Shown: positions 44,655 to 52,014 of the stretch, piece by piece | Position numbering within the stretch: the first letter of the stretch is position 1 | Layout: every line of letters begins with the position of its first letter | Origin: Bacteroidota bacterium | Lineage (GTDB): Bacteria; Bacteroidota; Bacteroidia; UKL13-3 | Assembly (NCBI GenBank): GCA_027484685.1 | Contig: JAIXSO010000062.1 | Coordinates: forward strand, 1-64,000 | Direction of reading: 5' to 3' | Length of the DNA: 64,000 bases | Position numbers and translations under genes: made by a program | Notes under the pieces: generated by a model | The model's input: only the letters and a program-made list of their open reading frames with translations | Databases searched by the model: none | Told to the model about the DNA's origin: nothing

Positions 44655-45584
44655 ATGAAAAAAATAAGTATTTTAGCATTTGCAGCCCTTACCTTTTGGG
44701 CTTGTGGCAATGGCAATAATGCTCCTAAAGAAACGGTAGATAATTCCCGCATAAAAATAGCTGTAGATGAAAGTTTACGTCCAGTAATTGAAGCGGAGGA
44801 AATGGTTTTTGAATCAATAAACGATAAAAAACACTTGGACTTTATATATACAAGTCCGGCAGAAGCCATGCGCTTAATGCTTGCCGATAGTGTTAAGTTA
44901 GCCATTATACCACGAAAAGCTACCAAAGAGGAACAAGCAGTAATAGATAAAGATGCATTTAAATTTGTTCAGGCTAAAATAGCCATTGATGCATTGGCAT
45001 TTATTACCAATAAAGCCAATCCTGATACCGTGTTTACAGTAAATCAAATAAAGCAATTAATGGATGGAACAGCTACCGATTGGAGCCAAGTATTTGCTAA
45101 AAACAATGTGGGTAAAATTCAGGTGGTGTTCGATAATCCTGCATCAGGTGCTACGCAATATTTTAAAGATTCGTTATTAGATGGAAAAGAAGTAGGCAAA
45201 CATTGTTTTGCGGTTAACTCAAATCCTGAGGTAATTGATTATGTAGAAAAAAACAAAAATGCCATTGGTGTAATTGGGTTAAATTGGATAAGCGATAAAG
45301 ACGATAGTAAAATGAAAGGCTTTTTAGACCGCATAAAAGTAGCTGAAATTATTCCACGTAAAATCAGTTACGAATCGTTAACGTATAAGCCTATTCAGGC
45401 CAATGTTGCTATTAGGCAATATCCATTTTGCAGAGAAATTTACATCATTGGTAGGCAAGCCACTTTAAGTTTGGGCAACGATTTTGTTAATTTTATCAAT
45501 GGTGATCAAGGTCAACGAATCATTTTAAAAGCAGGTTTGGTTCCAGCTAAAGCACCTATTAGAATTTTACAAGTAACTAAATAG
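44655..45584 (+). CDS. PstS-like substrate-binding lipoprotein
   Basis: A 309-residue lipoprotein (start at ATG 44655, lipobox FWAC) of the phosphate-binding PstS/SphX-like periplasmic binding fold. Landmarks are RIKIAVDESLRPVIEAEEMV, PAEAMRLMLADSVKLAIIPR, VNQIKQLMDGTATDWSQVF, the ligand loop FDNPASGATQYFKDSLLDGK and NPEVIDYVEKNKNAIGVIGLNW. No pstC, pstA or pstB gene is nearby, so it is an orphan binding protein here. Phosphate is the family's usual ligand, but the ligand is unproven. Confidence 0.8.
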   Translation: MKKISILAFAALTFWACGNGNNAPKETVDNSRIKIAVDESLRPVIEAEEMVFESINDKKHLDFIYTSPAEAMRLMLADSVKLAIIPRKATKEEQAVIDKDAFKFVQAKIAIDALAFITNKANPDTVFTVNQIKQLMDGTATDWSQVFAKNNVGKIQVVFDNPASGATQYFKDSLLDGKEVGKHCFAVNSNPEVIDYVEKNKNAIGVIGLNWISDKDDSKMKGFLDRIKVAEIIPRKISYESLTYKPIQANVAIRQYPFCREIYIIGRQATLSLGNDFVNFINGDQGQRIILKAGLVPAKAPIRILQVTK

Positions 45585-45593
45585 ACAATTGAT

Positions 45594-45636
45594 AATGGGC
45601 AATTGACAATTGACAATTGACAATTAGTAATAAGCA
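45594..45636. repeat. GACAATTGACAATT tandem repeat
   Basis: GACAATTGATAATGGGCAAT followed by three TTGACAATTGACAATTGACAA-like 7-bp units, then AGTAATAAGCAATTTAACAA. It lies 9 bp after the PstS-like stop. The gap to the next gene ends with the TCACGCCTTGCGTGA palindrome. Confidence 0.75.
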
Positions 45637-45685
45637 ATTTAACAATTCAACCATCCAACTATCAAACAATAAATCTCCAAATCAA

Positions 45686-45700
45686 TCACGCCTTGCGTGA
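45686..45700. repeat. TCACGCCTTGCGTGA palindrome, copy 2
   Basis: Identical to the copy at 26908-26922. It ends 21 bp before the start codon of the FAD-oxidase gene, where it would be in the leader. Confidence 0.7.
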
Positions 45701-45721
45701 CAAAAATCAACAAATCTCTAA

Positions 45722-47119
45722 ATGTCCTATAAAACCATTACCTCAACCGATATTCAATATTTTGAAAATATAGTAGGAAAAAATTTTGTTTTGGTTCAAA
45801 ACGATGATAAACAAGACTATACTCACGACTATACTGAAGATTTAAGTTTTATGCCTGATGTGGTGGTAAAACCTGCAAACGAAAATGAGGTTTCGGCTAT
45901 TTTAAAATATTGCAATGAGCAAAAAATTATTGTTACTCCTCGTGGAGCTGGAACAGGCTTAAGTGGTGGTGCATTGGCGGTAAATGGGGGCGTGGTTTTG
46001 GCTATGGAGCGTTTCAATAAAATCATAGCAATTGATGAACGTAACTTTCAAGCAACTGTGGAACCAGGAGTCATTAACGAAGCTTTTCAGCAAGCAGTTA
46101 AAGAAAAAGGTTTGTTTTATCCACCCGATCCTGCCAGTAAAGGAAGCTGTTTTTTAGGTGGAAATTTAGCTCATAGCAGTGGCGGTCCACGAGCATTAAA
46201 GTATGGCACTACACGCGATTATGTATTAAACATTCAAGTAGTTTTAACCAATGGCGAAATTATTTGGACAGGAGCTAATACTTTAAAATATTCAACCGGT
46301 TATAACTTAACGCATTTAATGATTGGCAGTGAAGGCACGTTAGGTGTGATTACCAAAATGGTATTGAAATTAATTCCGTTTCCAACTCAAACTTTATTAA
46401 TGTTAGCACCATTTAGCTCGCCCGAAAAAGCTTGCGAGGCTGTAGGAGCTATTTTTAGAGCAGGTTGTAATCCATCAGTTTGTGAGTTTGTAGAGCCTGA
46501 TGGTTTTAAACTTTCGGCCGCTTTGCTCAATATTAATTTTGATATTCCATCACATATTGGGGCTTATTTGTTGATAGAAGTTGATGGTAATAATTTAGAT
46601 ACCATGATGCTAGAGTGCGAAGCCATTAGCAATGTACTTTACGCGCATGAATGCGATGAAGTATTGTTTGCTGAAAGCTCAGAACAGAAAGAATATTTTT
46701 GGAAATTGCGCAGAAGTATTGGCGAAGCCACCAAACATAACAATACTTATAAAGAAGAGGATACGGTAGTGCCAAGAGCTGAACTACCCATTTTATTTAA
46801 AGGCGTTAAAGAAATAGGAGCAAGGTATCAATTTAGAACCATTTGTTATGGACACGCAGGTGATGGAAATTTGCATGTTAATATTTTAAAAGACGACCTA
46901 AGCGATGAATATTGGAACAATAACATTACGCCCGGCATTGTTGAAATATTTGAGCTTTGTAAAAAACTAGGTGGAACCATCAGTGGGGAACATGGCATTG
47001 GTTATGTACAGAAAAAGTTCATGCCCATTATGTTTAGTGAAAATCATTTAAACCTAATGCGCCAAATAAAACTAGCTTTTGACCCCAATATGATTTTAAA
47101 TCCAGGGAAAATATTTTAG
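45722..47119 (+). CDS. FAD-linked oxidase, glycolate/D-lactate dehydrogenase (GlcD) type
   Basis: A 465-residue FAD-dependent dehydrogenase of the GlcD/D-lactate dehydrogenase family. The FAD PCMH domain has the VTPRGAGTGLSGGALAVNGG pyrophosphate loop, PDPASKGSCFLGGNLAHSSG and SEGTLGVITKMVL. The C-terminal FAD-oxidase domain has the catalytic CYGHAGDGNLHVNIL and GGTISGEHGIGYVQKK. Substrate could be glycolate, D-lactate or D-2-hydroxyglutarate. It likely passes electrons to the membrane. Single gene. Confidence 0.9.
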   Translation: MSYKTITSTDIQYFENIVGKNFVLVQNDDKQDYTHDYTEDLSFMPDVVVKPANENEVSAILKYCNEQKIIVTPRGAGTGLSGGALAVNGGVVLAMERFNKIIAIDERNFQATVEPGVINEAFQQAVKEKGLFYPPDPASKGSCFLGGNLAHSSGGPRALKYGTTRDYVLNIQVVLTNGEIIWTGANTLKYSTGYNLTHLMIGSEGTLGVITKMVLKLIPFPTQTLLMLAPFSSPEKACEAVGAIFRAGCNPSVCEFVEPDGFKLSAALLNINFDIPSHIGAYLLIEVDGNNLDTMMLECEAISNVLYAHECDEVLFAESSEQKEYFWKLRRSIGEATKHNNTYKEEDTVVPRAELPILFKGVKEIGARYQFRTICYGHAGDGNLHVNILKDDLSDEYWNNNITPGIVEIFELCKKLGGTISGEHGIGYVQKKFMPIMFSENHLNLMRQIKLAFDPNMILNPGKIF

Positions 47120-47180
47120 GAAATTACAGGCTCAGGCGCATTGTAATTAATTTAAGAAATAATTACACCCATTTATAATT

Positions 47181-47251
47181 TCTCGTCCGATAGCTATCGG
47201 ACTACGCTCGAAATGACTTTAAGTAGAGTCAGTTCGAGCGAAGTCGAGAAC
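47181..47251. repeat. Intergenic palindrome and inverted repeat
   Basis: GTCCGATAGCTATCGGAC (47185-47202) is a perfect 18-bp palindrome. Around it, TACGCTCGAAATGACTTTAA (from 47203) and GTAGAGTCAGTTCGAGCGAA (from 47223) repeat the TTCGAGCG/CGCTCGAA pair. This belongs to the CGAAGTCGA family of intergenic repeats seen at 17077 and 26992. Confidence 0.72.
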
Positions 47252-47276
47252 CGTAACTAAAAAATATTTTCGATTT

Positions 47277-47329
47277 AAAAACCCTCAACTAATGACATTG
47301 TGCAATAGTCTGCAATTAAAAGGGTTTTT
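47277..47329. terminator. Possible terminator behind mazG
   Basis: AAAAACCCT (47277-47285) and AGGGTTTTT (47321-47329) can pair across a 35-nt loop that contains ATTGTGCAAT. It lies between the FAD-oxidase and mazG, whose stops face each other. The large loop makes this weak. Confidence 0.35.
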
Positions 47330-47341
47330 ATAATAATAAGG

Positions 47342-48124
47342 CTACCTAAATGTTGATTTGCTTTCGTTCCAAATGGCATCCATTTCCTCTAGGCTCATGT
47401 CAATCATATTTTTATCAAGCTGTTTGGCTTTTTCTTCAATATACATAAACCTATTTCTGAATTTTTTATTGGTGTATTCCAAAGCATCATCGGGGTTTAT
47501 GCCATTTTTTCTTGCTAAGTTTACCAAGGCAAAAAGTAAATCGCCAAACTCTTTTTCGGTTTTTTCTTTGTTATTTGGCTTTGCCAATTCAATTTTAAAC
47601 TCTTCAAGTTCTTCGTTAATTTTACCCCAAACTTGGTCGGCCGTTTCCCAATCAAAACCTACTTGTGCAGCTTTTTCTTGAATACGGTAAGCTTTTACCA
47701 AACTTGGAATACCATTGCTCACGCCACTTAACACCGATTTATTTCCCTCTTTCAGTTTTATTTGTTCCCAGTTTTCTTTTACTTGTTCTTCCGTTTCGGC
47801 TTTTACATCGCCATAAATATGAGGGTGGCGAACAATTAATTTATCGCACAAGGTGTTTAATACATCTGCTATATCGAAATGATTGGTTTCGCTGGCTATT
47901 TTGGCATAAAAAATAATATGTAACAATACATCGCCTAACTCTTTTTTTAGCTCAGGTAAATCATTGTTTAAAATGGCTTCACTCAATTCGTAAGTTTCTT
48001 CAATGGTTAAATGGCGCAAACTTTCTAAAGTTTGTTTTTTATCCCAAGGGCATTTGGCTCTCAAATCGTCCATAATTTGTAAAGTACGCTCAAAAGCCTT
48101 CAATTTATCATTTATCGAATTCAT
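47342..48124 (-). CDS. mazG: Nucleoside triphosphate pyrophosphohydrolase MazG
   Basis: MazG hydrolyses NTPs to NMP and PPi and lowers (p)ppGpp-type stress signals. The 260-residue protein carries two MazG domains: KCPWDKKQTLESLRHLTIEE followed by TYELSEAI and ELGDVLLHIIFYAKIASE in the first, then VWGKINEELEEFKIELA with EKEFGDLLFALVNLARKNGI in the second. I chose ATG at 48124; the frame is open to a TTG nine codons upstream. It is divergent from the rpsF operon. Confidence 0.9.
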   Translation of the reverse strand: MNSINDKLKAFERTLQIMDDLRAKCPWDKKQTLESLRHLTIEETYELSEAILNNDLPELKKELGDVLLHIIFYAKIASETNHFDIADVLNTLCDKLIVRHPHIYGDVKAETEEQVKENWEQIKLKEGNKSVLSGVSNGIPSLVKAYRIQEKAAQVGFDWETADQVWGKINEELEEFKIELAKPNNKEKTEKEFGDLLFALVNLARKNGINPDDALEYTNKKFRNRFMYIEEKAKQLDKNMIDMSLEEMDAIWNESKSTFR

Positions 48125-48247
48125 ATTTTTAATTCCAATTACAGCGCTCAAATATAGCTAATTACAGCATTTTCGCTACTTTTGGCAAATTGATTGCGGC
48201 TAAAAAGTAAAAAAGAAGCATAAAAATGTACTTTTTTTGAGAGTTGG

Positions 48248-48278
48248 TTTGTATTACTAAATAAAATTTCTATTTTCG
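48248..48278 (+). promoter_or_regulatory. Bacteroidota-type promoter of rpsF-rpsR-rplI
   Basis: TTTG (48248-48251) and TATTTTCG (48271-48278, one change from TAnnTTTG) with a 19-bp spacer. rpsF begins 33 bp later. Confidence 0.5.
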
Positions 48279-48310
48279 CAGCCCAAAATTTTTAAAAATA
48301 ACAGTTTAAA

Positions 48311-48724
48311 ATGGCAACCAAAACAACAAAAACTAAAGAAGAGAGTGTTGTCCTTAACAACTATGAGTCTGTGATTATTTTCACACCCGTACTCTCTGAA
48401 GAACAGCTGAAAGACGCTGTAGCCAAATACCGTAAAATGATTACGGATAATGGCGGAGAGCTGATTCATGAAGAAAACTGGGGGTTAACCAAATTGGCTT
48501 ACCCTATTCAAAAGAAAAGTACAGGCTTTTACCACATTTATGAGTACAAAGCACCAGCTTCTTTTGTAAGTACCTTCGAATTAGCTTTCAGACGTGATGA
48601 GCGCATTATGCGTTTCTTATCAACAGTTTTAGATAAACACGCAATTCATTACAACGTACGTAAACGTAATGGCGAGTTTAATCAAGGCAAAAATTCACCT
48701 AAACAACAGGAGGCTAAAAAGTAA
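48311..48724 (+). CDS. rpsF: 30S ribosomal protein S6
   Basis: S6 of the small ribosomal subunit, 137 residues with Lys-rich tails. The core NYESVIIFTPVLSEEQLKDA, NWGLTKLAYPIQKKSTGFYH and RRDERIMRFLSTVLDKHAI are intact. The last 25 residues and the first 12 are basic and disordered, longer than in E. coli. Its TAA overlaps the rpsR ATG by one base (TAATG), so the two are translationally coupled. Confidence 0.96.
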   Translation: MATKTTKTKEESVVLNNYESVIIFTPVLSEEQLKDAVAKYRKMITDNGGELIHEENWGLTKLAYPIQKKSTGFYHIYEYKAPASFVSTFELAFRRDERIMRFLSTVLDKHAIHYNVRKRNGEFNQGKNSPKQQEAKK

Positions 48725-49002
48725 TGGCAAAACCACAAAACAAATATACTGGTTCGTCAGTATTTAACACTACGCCAGATGCTACACAACGCAAAAAATA
48801 CTGTCGTTTTAAAAAGAATGGTATCAAATATATTGATTATAAAGATGCTAACTTCTTATTGAAATTTGTAAACGATCAAGGTAAAATTTTGCCTCGTAGA
48901 TTAACAGGTACTTCTTTAAAATACCAACGTAAAATATCTCAAGCAGTTAAACGTGCTCGTCATATTGCAGTTTTACCTTTTACAGGAGATATGATTAAAT
49001 AA
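48724..49002 (+). CDS. rpsR: 30S ribosomal protein S18
   Basis: S18, 92 residues, partner of S6 on the platform of the small subunit. YCRFKKNGIKYIDYKDANFL and RRLTGTSLKYQRKISQAVKRARHIAVLP are diagnostic in length and order. The RRLTG and RHIA motifs contact 16S rRNA. The coupled position between rpsF and rplI is the standard operon. Confidence 0.96.
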   Translation: MAKPQNKYTGSSVFNTTPDATQRKKYCRFKKNGIKYIDYKDANFLLKFVNDQGKILPRRLTGTSLKYQRKISQAVKRARHIAVLPFTGDMIK

Positions 49003-49028
49003 TTTAAATTGAAGGAGAAACAACAGAG

Positions 49029-49469
49029 ATGAAAATTATTTTAAAAGAAAACATGAAAAACCTTGGAAAACAAGGTGAAGTAGTAATGGTTAAAGATGGT
49101 TACGCAAACAACTTTTTGTTCCCTAAAGGTATGGCTATTTTAGCTACTCCTGGTAACATTAAGATGATGGAAGAAAATAACCGTCAAGGTGCTATGAAGC
49201 GCGAGAAAATGAAAGCTGATGCTTTAGCTACAAGCGAAAGTATGAAAGATATGGTTATCACTATTGCTACTAAAGCAGGTGCTAATGGTAAAATCTTCGG
49301 TTCAATTACTCCACTTCAAGTAGCTCAAGCGCTTAAAGTTAAAGGTTACGAAATTGACAGACGTAAAATTGAAATTGATGATGTAAAAGTATTAGGTAGC
49401 TACGAAGCTATTGTAAACTTACATCGCGAAGTTTCGGTTACTATTAAAGTTGAAGTAGTATCAGAATAA
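49029..49469 (+). CDS. rplI: 50S ribosomal protein L9
   Basis: L9, 146 residues, spans two domains joined by a long helix. The N-terminal RNA-binding domain MKIILKENMKNLGKQGEVVM with VKDGYANNFLFPKGMAILAT is clear. The C-terminal domain has KIFGSITPLQVAQALKVKGY. It follows rpsR after 26 bp with a GGAG sequence just upstream (AAGGAGAAAC around 49011). A terminator-like hairpin follows. Confidence 0.96.
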   Translation: MKIILKENMKNLGKQGEVVMVKDGYANNFLFPKGMAILATPGNIKMMEENNRQGAMKREKMKADALATSESMKDMVITIATKAGANGKIFGSITPLQVAQALKVKGYEIDRRKIEIDDVKVLGSYEAIVNLHREVSVTIKVEVVSE

Positions 49470-49481
49470 TATATTGAAAGT

Positions 49482-49517
49482 AAATCCTCATCAACCTTGG
49501 TGGGTGAGGATTTATTT
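49482..49517 (+). terminator. Terminator of the rpsF-rplI operon
   Basis: AAATCCTCA (49482-49490) and TGAGGATTT (49505-49513) form the base of a hairpin with partial CAACC/GGTGG pairing above it, followed by TATTTT. The loop region is imperfect. Confidence 0.6.
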
Positions 49518-49672
49518 TAAGTAACTAAAATCCAAAAAATTGCAAGTATTTGTATAAAAAGTTGTTGTAAAAGACAGTATTTTTATCTTTATTTGCACCA
49601 AGTAAAAACAGGCATTTACAATGTTTTTAACATCTTAAAAGTTAGTTCTTACAAACCAATAATTGTTCCTTA

Positions 49673-49687
49673 TCACGCCTAGCGTGA
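49673..49687. repeat. TCACGCCTAGCGTGA palindrome, copy 3
   Basis: One base differs from the copies at 26908 and 45686 and makes the palindrome more symmetric. It ends 16 bp before the tRNA-Arg gene. Confidence 0.65.
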
Positions 49688-49703
49688 TGAATATAGAATA
49701 AAT

Positions 49704-49777
49704 GGTTCCTTAGCTCAGCTGGATAGAGCAACGGTTTTCTAAACCGTAGGTCGAAGGTTCGAGTCCTTCAGGGACTA
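49704..49777 (+). tRNA. tRNA-Arg (anticodon TCT)
   Basis: A complete cloverleaf can be drawn: acceptor GGTTCCT with AGGGACT (two wobbles), D stem GCTC/GAGC, anticodon stem ACGGT/ACCGT around loop TTTCTAA with anticodon TCT at 49738-49740, T stem GAAGG/CCTTC with loop TTCGAGT, discriminator A. CCA is not encoded. It reads AGA and AGG codons. The gene marks the left edge of the accessory region. Confidence 0.92.
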
Positions 49778-49791
49778 CTAGGAAGTAGTCT

Positions 49792-49828
49792 AAATGCACT
49801 GTAAATCAAGTATTTACGGTGCATTTTT
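49792..49828 (+). terminator. Terminator of the tRNA-Arg gene
   Basis: AAATGCACTGTAAAT (49792-49806) and ATTTACGGTGCATTT (49812-49826) pair with one G-T wobble around a 5-nt loop, followed by T residues. Confidence 0.75.
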
Positions 49829-49849
49829 CATTTTGGGGTAAACATTTAG

Positions 49850-50140
49850 TATAACAAATCTGCCAAATACTATATGAGTGGTTTGATTTATAATCAATAG
49901 GTAACTGTTGAAACTGATAAAAAAGACAGATATGGTAGAAATATTGGCGTAGTAAAAATGGCGAATGGTAAGATACTAAATGAAGAGATTTTAAAAAGTG
50001 GATTTGCTTGGCATTACCTAGAATATGATACCAATCCGCTATGGACAGATATGGAAAATAGTGCCAAAATAGCTAAAATTGGTTTATGGGCTGATAGTAG
50101 TCCAATGGCTCCTTGGATTTGGAGGAAAATGAAAAAATAG
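49850..50140 (+). pseudogene. Remnant of a staphylococcal-nuclease-like (thermonuclease) gene
   Basis: From 49850 the frame encodes an SNase-like stretch: SAKYYMSGLIYNQ, then an in-frame TAG at 49898-49900, then VTVETDKKDRYGRNIGVVKM, ILNEEILKSGFAWHYLEYDT and KIGLWADSSPMAPWIWRKMK to the stop at 50140. Everything before the Ala-Lys region is absent, including the first half of the domain and any signal peptide. The catalytic Arg/Glu region is partly lost and the last stretch is nearly perfect. The 60-residue open frame starting at 49958 is only the tail of this gene. It is a truncated, stop-containing pseudogene immediately after the tRNA-Arg gene. Confidence 0.8.
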
Positions 50141-50174
50141 GATTTACATGAATATTTTAAGCTTCAAATAAGGT

Positions 50175-50208
50175 TGCGCAAATATTATTTGCGCATGCGC
50201 AATGCGCA
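50175..50208. repeat. TGCGCA cluster 1
   Basis: Four TGCGCA hexamers (50175, 50190, 50196 and 50203) in 34 bp, two of them joined as TTTGCGCATGCGCAA. Confidence 0.75.
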
Positions 50209-50211
50209 AAT

Positions 50212-50247
50212 TTACGCAGTAATAAAATTATTTTTATTACTGCGTAA
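50212..50247. repeat. Perfect 16-bp inverted repeat
   Basis: TTACGCAGTAATAAAA (50212-50227) and TTTTATTACTGCGTAA (50232-50247) are exact complements around a TTAT loop. The A/T-rich ends let it act as a terminator, but it is 72 bp after the pseudogene stop and 263 bp before the next gene. Confidence 0.8.
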
Positions 50248-50371
50248 CTAAGTCATATCCTAGCCAATTAATAGGGGCTAATTATTTATTTTAACTCAAT
50301 CATTCGATAATAATTTATATTTTTAACAAGAGATTTTGTTAGTATCTATGGAAATTTGTAGTTTTTTCATA

Positions 50372-50415
50372 TTTGCGCAATCATAATATTAGTGCGCAAT
50401 AATTACAGTTGCGCA
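50372..50415. repeat. TGCGCA cluster 2
   Basis: TTTGCGCAA (50372), TGCGCAA (50393) and TTGCGCA (50409), about 20 bp apart, upstream of the lipoprotein pair. Confidence 0.7.
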
Positions 50416-50510
50416 CAAATATTTCCGATTTTGCTAATTTGAACTTTTCAGTAAATTAAAATATTACTGTCTAATAAAAGAAATTTAATATATTCGTTTA
50501 GCTAAACTAA

Positions 50511-51230
50511 ATGAATAAATTATCACTATTTCTTGTTTTTTTAATTGCTTCCTGTTCTAGATATTCAGATGGCTATCCATGTGATGGTCCTAATTTAAAC
50601 AATACACAAGATCGACTTGATTCATTAGTTGGTACTTATTATTTAAGCGATTCTACAAATTTTTGGACCCAAAGAGATTCTCTTAAAAGGGTTACTTTTA
50701 TTAATGATAAAGGGTTCAAAACTGAATTTTCCTTTTTTTCTAAAGATTATGATGCAAAAATTCCTGAAACACTAAATTATAGAACTGTTACTACTAATAA
50801 ATATTGTGGAAATAAAGACATAATAAACTTATATAATTATGCAAGAAAATGCAATGAAGTAACCAGATATACATCAAATAACTTAGATTTTTATTATCAA
50901 TACCATCGATATAACACATTACAGCCAAAATATTACAGAGATTCTATAATAAGTATTACTAGTGAAGACCATCTCCTCATTTTCTTTAGCGCTAACTATA
51001 AATACAATTTTGATTTCCATGTGGATTTTAATAAAACAAGTTCTTATGGTTGTATTTATAATGATACCATAACTTTAAGGGGTAAATTATATAGTGAAGT
51101 GTATAGTTATCAAATAGATACTAATAGTATTAATAAAAATTACATTCAGCCTATTGGTCTTTATTTAAACAAGGATATTGGCTTAATAGGTTTTTATTAC
51201 AATAATGGAGAAAAATGGTTAATAGAATAA
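50511..51230 (+). CDS. Hypothetical lipoprotein of the island (first of a pair)
   Basis: A 239-residue lipoprotein (MNKLSLFLVFLIASCSRY, lipobox LIASC). The mature part is rich in Asn, Tyr, Asp and Ser, and the C terminus is IGFYYNNGEKWLIE. No known domain is recognised. Its stop overlaps the next gene by 16 bp. TGCGCA clusters lie before and after the pair. The partner's C terminus (IIQFKKRDGTTWTIEPK) is similar in shape, so the two may be divergent paralogues. Confidence 0.65.
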   Translation: MNKLSLFLVFLIASCSRYSDGYPCDGPNLNNTQDRLDSLVGTYYLSDSTNFWTQRDSLKRVTFINDKGFKTEFSFFSKDYDAKIPETLNYRTVTTNKYCGNKDIINLYNYARKCNEVTRYTSNNLDFYYQYHRYNTLQPKYYRDSIISITSEDHLLIFFSANYKYNFDFHVDFNKTSSYGCIYNDTITLRGKLYSEVYSYQIDTNSINKNYIQPIGLYLNKDIGLIGFYYNNGEKWLIE

Positions 51231-51991
51231 AACTTCATATTGCTACTAAATTGATTTTTTATGTGGCTTTGGTCTATTTTTCTTCATGCAGAAAAGATAC
51301 CATTGTATCAAAAAAAGAGCCATGCATACCAGAAACGTTTAACTATTATCTACCAGATAGTTTTTATAATTGGTATACAGATATAGTTGATACTACCTCT
51401 AACCAACGATTCTTCATCTTAAAGTCAAATAGTGGGTTAACAGAAACAATTGAAGCAAATAAGGCTTCACCCTTCAATGTTTATGAAGATGGCTTTTTTA
51501 GTTCAAAGTGCGATAAATACAATTATTGGGGGTGCTTTTATTCCTACAGATCAAATCTATACAAACACTATTTTTCTATCAATGTTGATTTTCAATATGA
51601 TGATGTTGATGCGAATAGATACACTTATGGTAAAGCTTATACTGATACAGTTAACTTAGTACTTAACTACGTAACTTACAACTCAAATACAGTTTGGAAT
51701 ACACACGTTTTTATGGTGCAACAGCTTATACCTTTTAAATCAAACAAGTTAAAAATGGTATATTTTACTGCTGACCAACCAACAATTACTGAAATATGTG
51801 ATACGTGCATACAAGATGTTGGAGAGGTGAAGCAGGGAAATAATGTGTATTCTAATGTAACAAGGTACTTGAGTACTTTTAACGAAAGTATTAGTTCCAC
51901 AGTAGTGAGTGAGTTCCTAATTGATAAGAAATATGGCATCATTCAATTCAAAAAAAGGGATGGAACAACTTGGACAATTGAACCTAAGTAA
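51215..51991 (+). CDS. Hypothetical lipoprotein of the island (second of a pair)
   Basis: A 258-residue lipoprotein (lipobox VYFSSC after a longer N-terminal stretch, MVNRIKLHIATKLIFYVALV). The mature part is also rich in Asp, Tyr and Asn with several Cys (CIPETF, SSKCDKYNYWGC, CDTCIQDVG). The C terminus resembles that of the upstream gene. No known domain is recognised. It overlaps the upstream gene by 16 bp; start at ATG 51215. Confidence 0.6.
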   Translation: MVNRIKLHIATKLIFYVALVYFSSCRKDTIVSKKEPCIPETFNYYLPDSFYNWYTDIVDTTSNQRFFILKSNSGLTETIEANKASPFNVYEDGFFSSKCDKYNYWGCFYSYRSNLYKHYFSINVDFQYDDVDANRYTYGKAYTDTVNLVLNYVTYNSNTVWNTHVFMVQQLIPFKSNKLKMVYFTADQPTITEICDTCIQDVGEVKQGNNVYSNVTRYLSTFNESISSTVVSEFLIDKKYGIIQFKKRDGTTWTIEPK

Positions 51992-52014
51992 GAAGTTTTC
52001 TAAATAAATTTACG

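Larger units (their letters stand above)
50141..50510. other. Gene-free region with TGCGCA palindrome clusters and a long hairpin
   Basis: 370 bases before the lipoprotein pair. It holds four TGCGCA hexamers in 50175-50208 and three more in 50372-50415, plus a perfect 16-bp hairpin at 50212-50247. No ORF is recognised. These elements have no obvious counterpart in the backbone part of the window. Confidence 0.7.

Noticed and set aside
44592-45584. PstS-like gene with a start at 44592
   Set aside because: The first 21 codons are the intergenic repeat; the signal peptide begins at 44655.
47358-47916. Two plus-strand ORFs inside mazG
   Set aside because: Both are antisense to an intact MazG; Ser/Leu-rich and low complexity.
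49958-50140. Small 60-codon protein as a gene of its own
   Set aside because: It is the C-terminal part of a thermonuclease frame interrupted by a stop at 49898, so a pseudogene is the better call.
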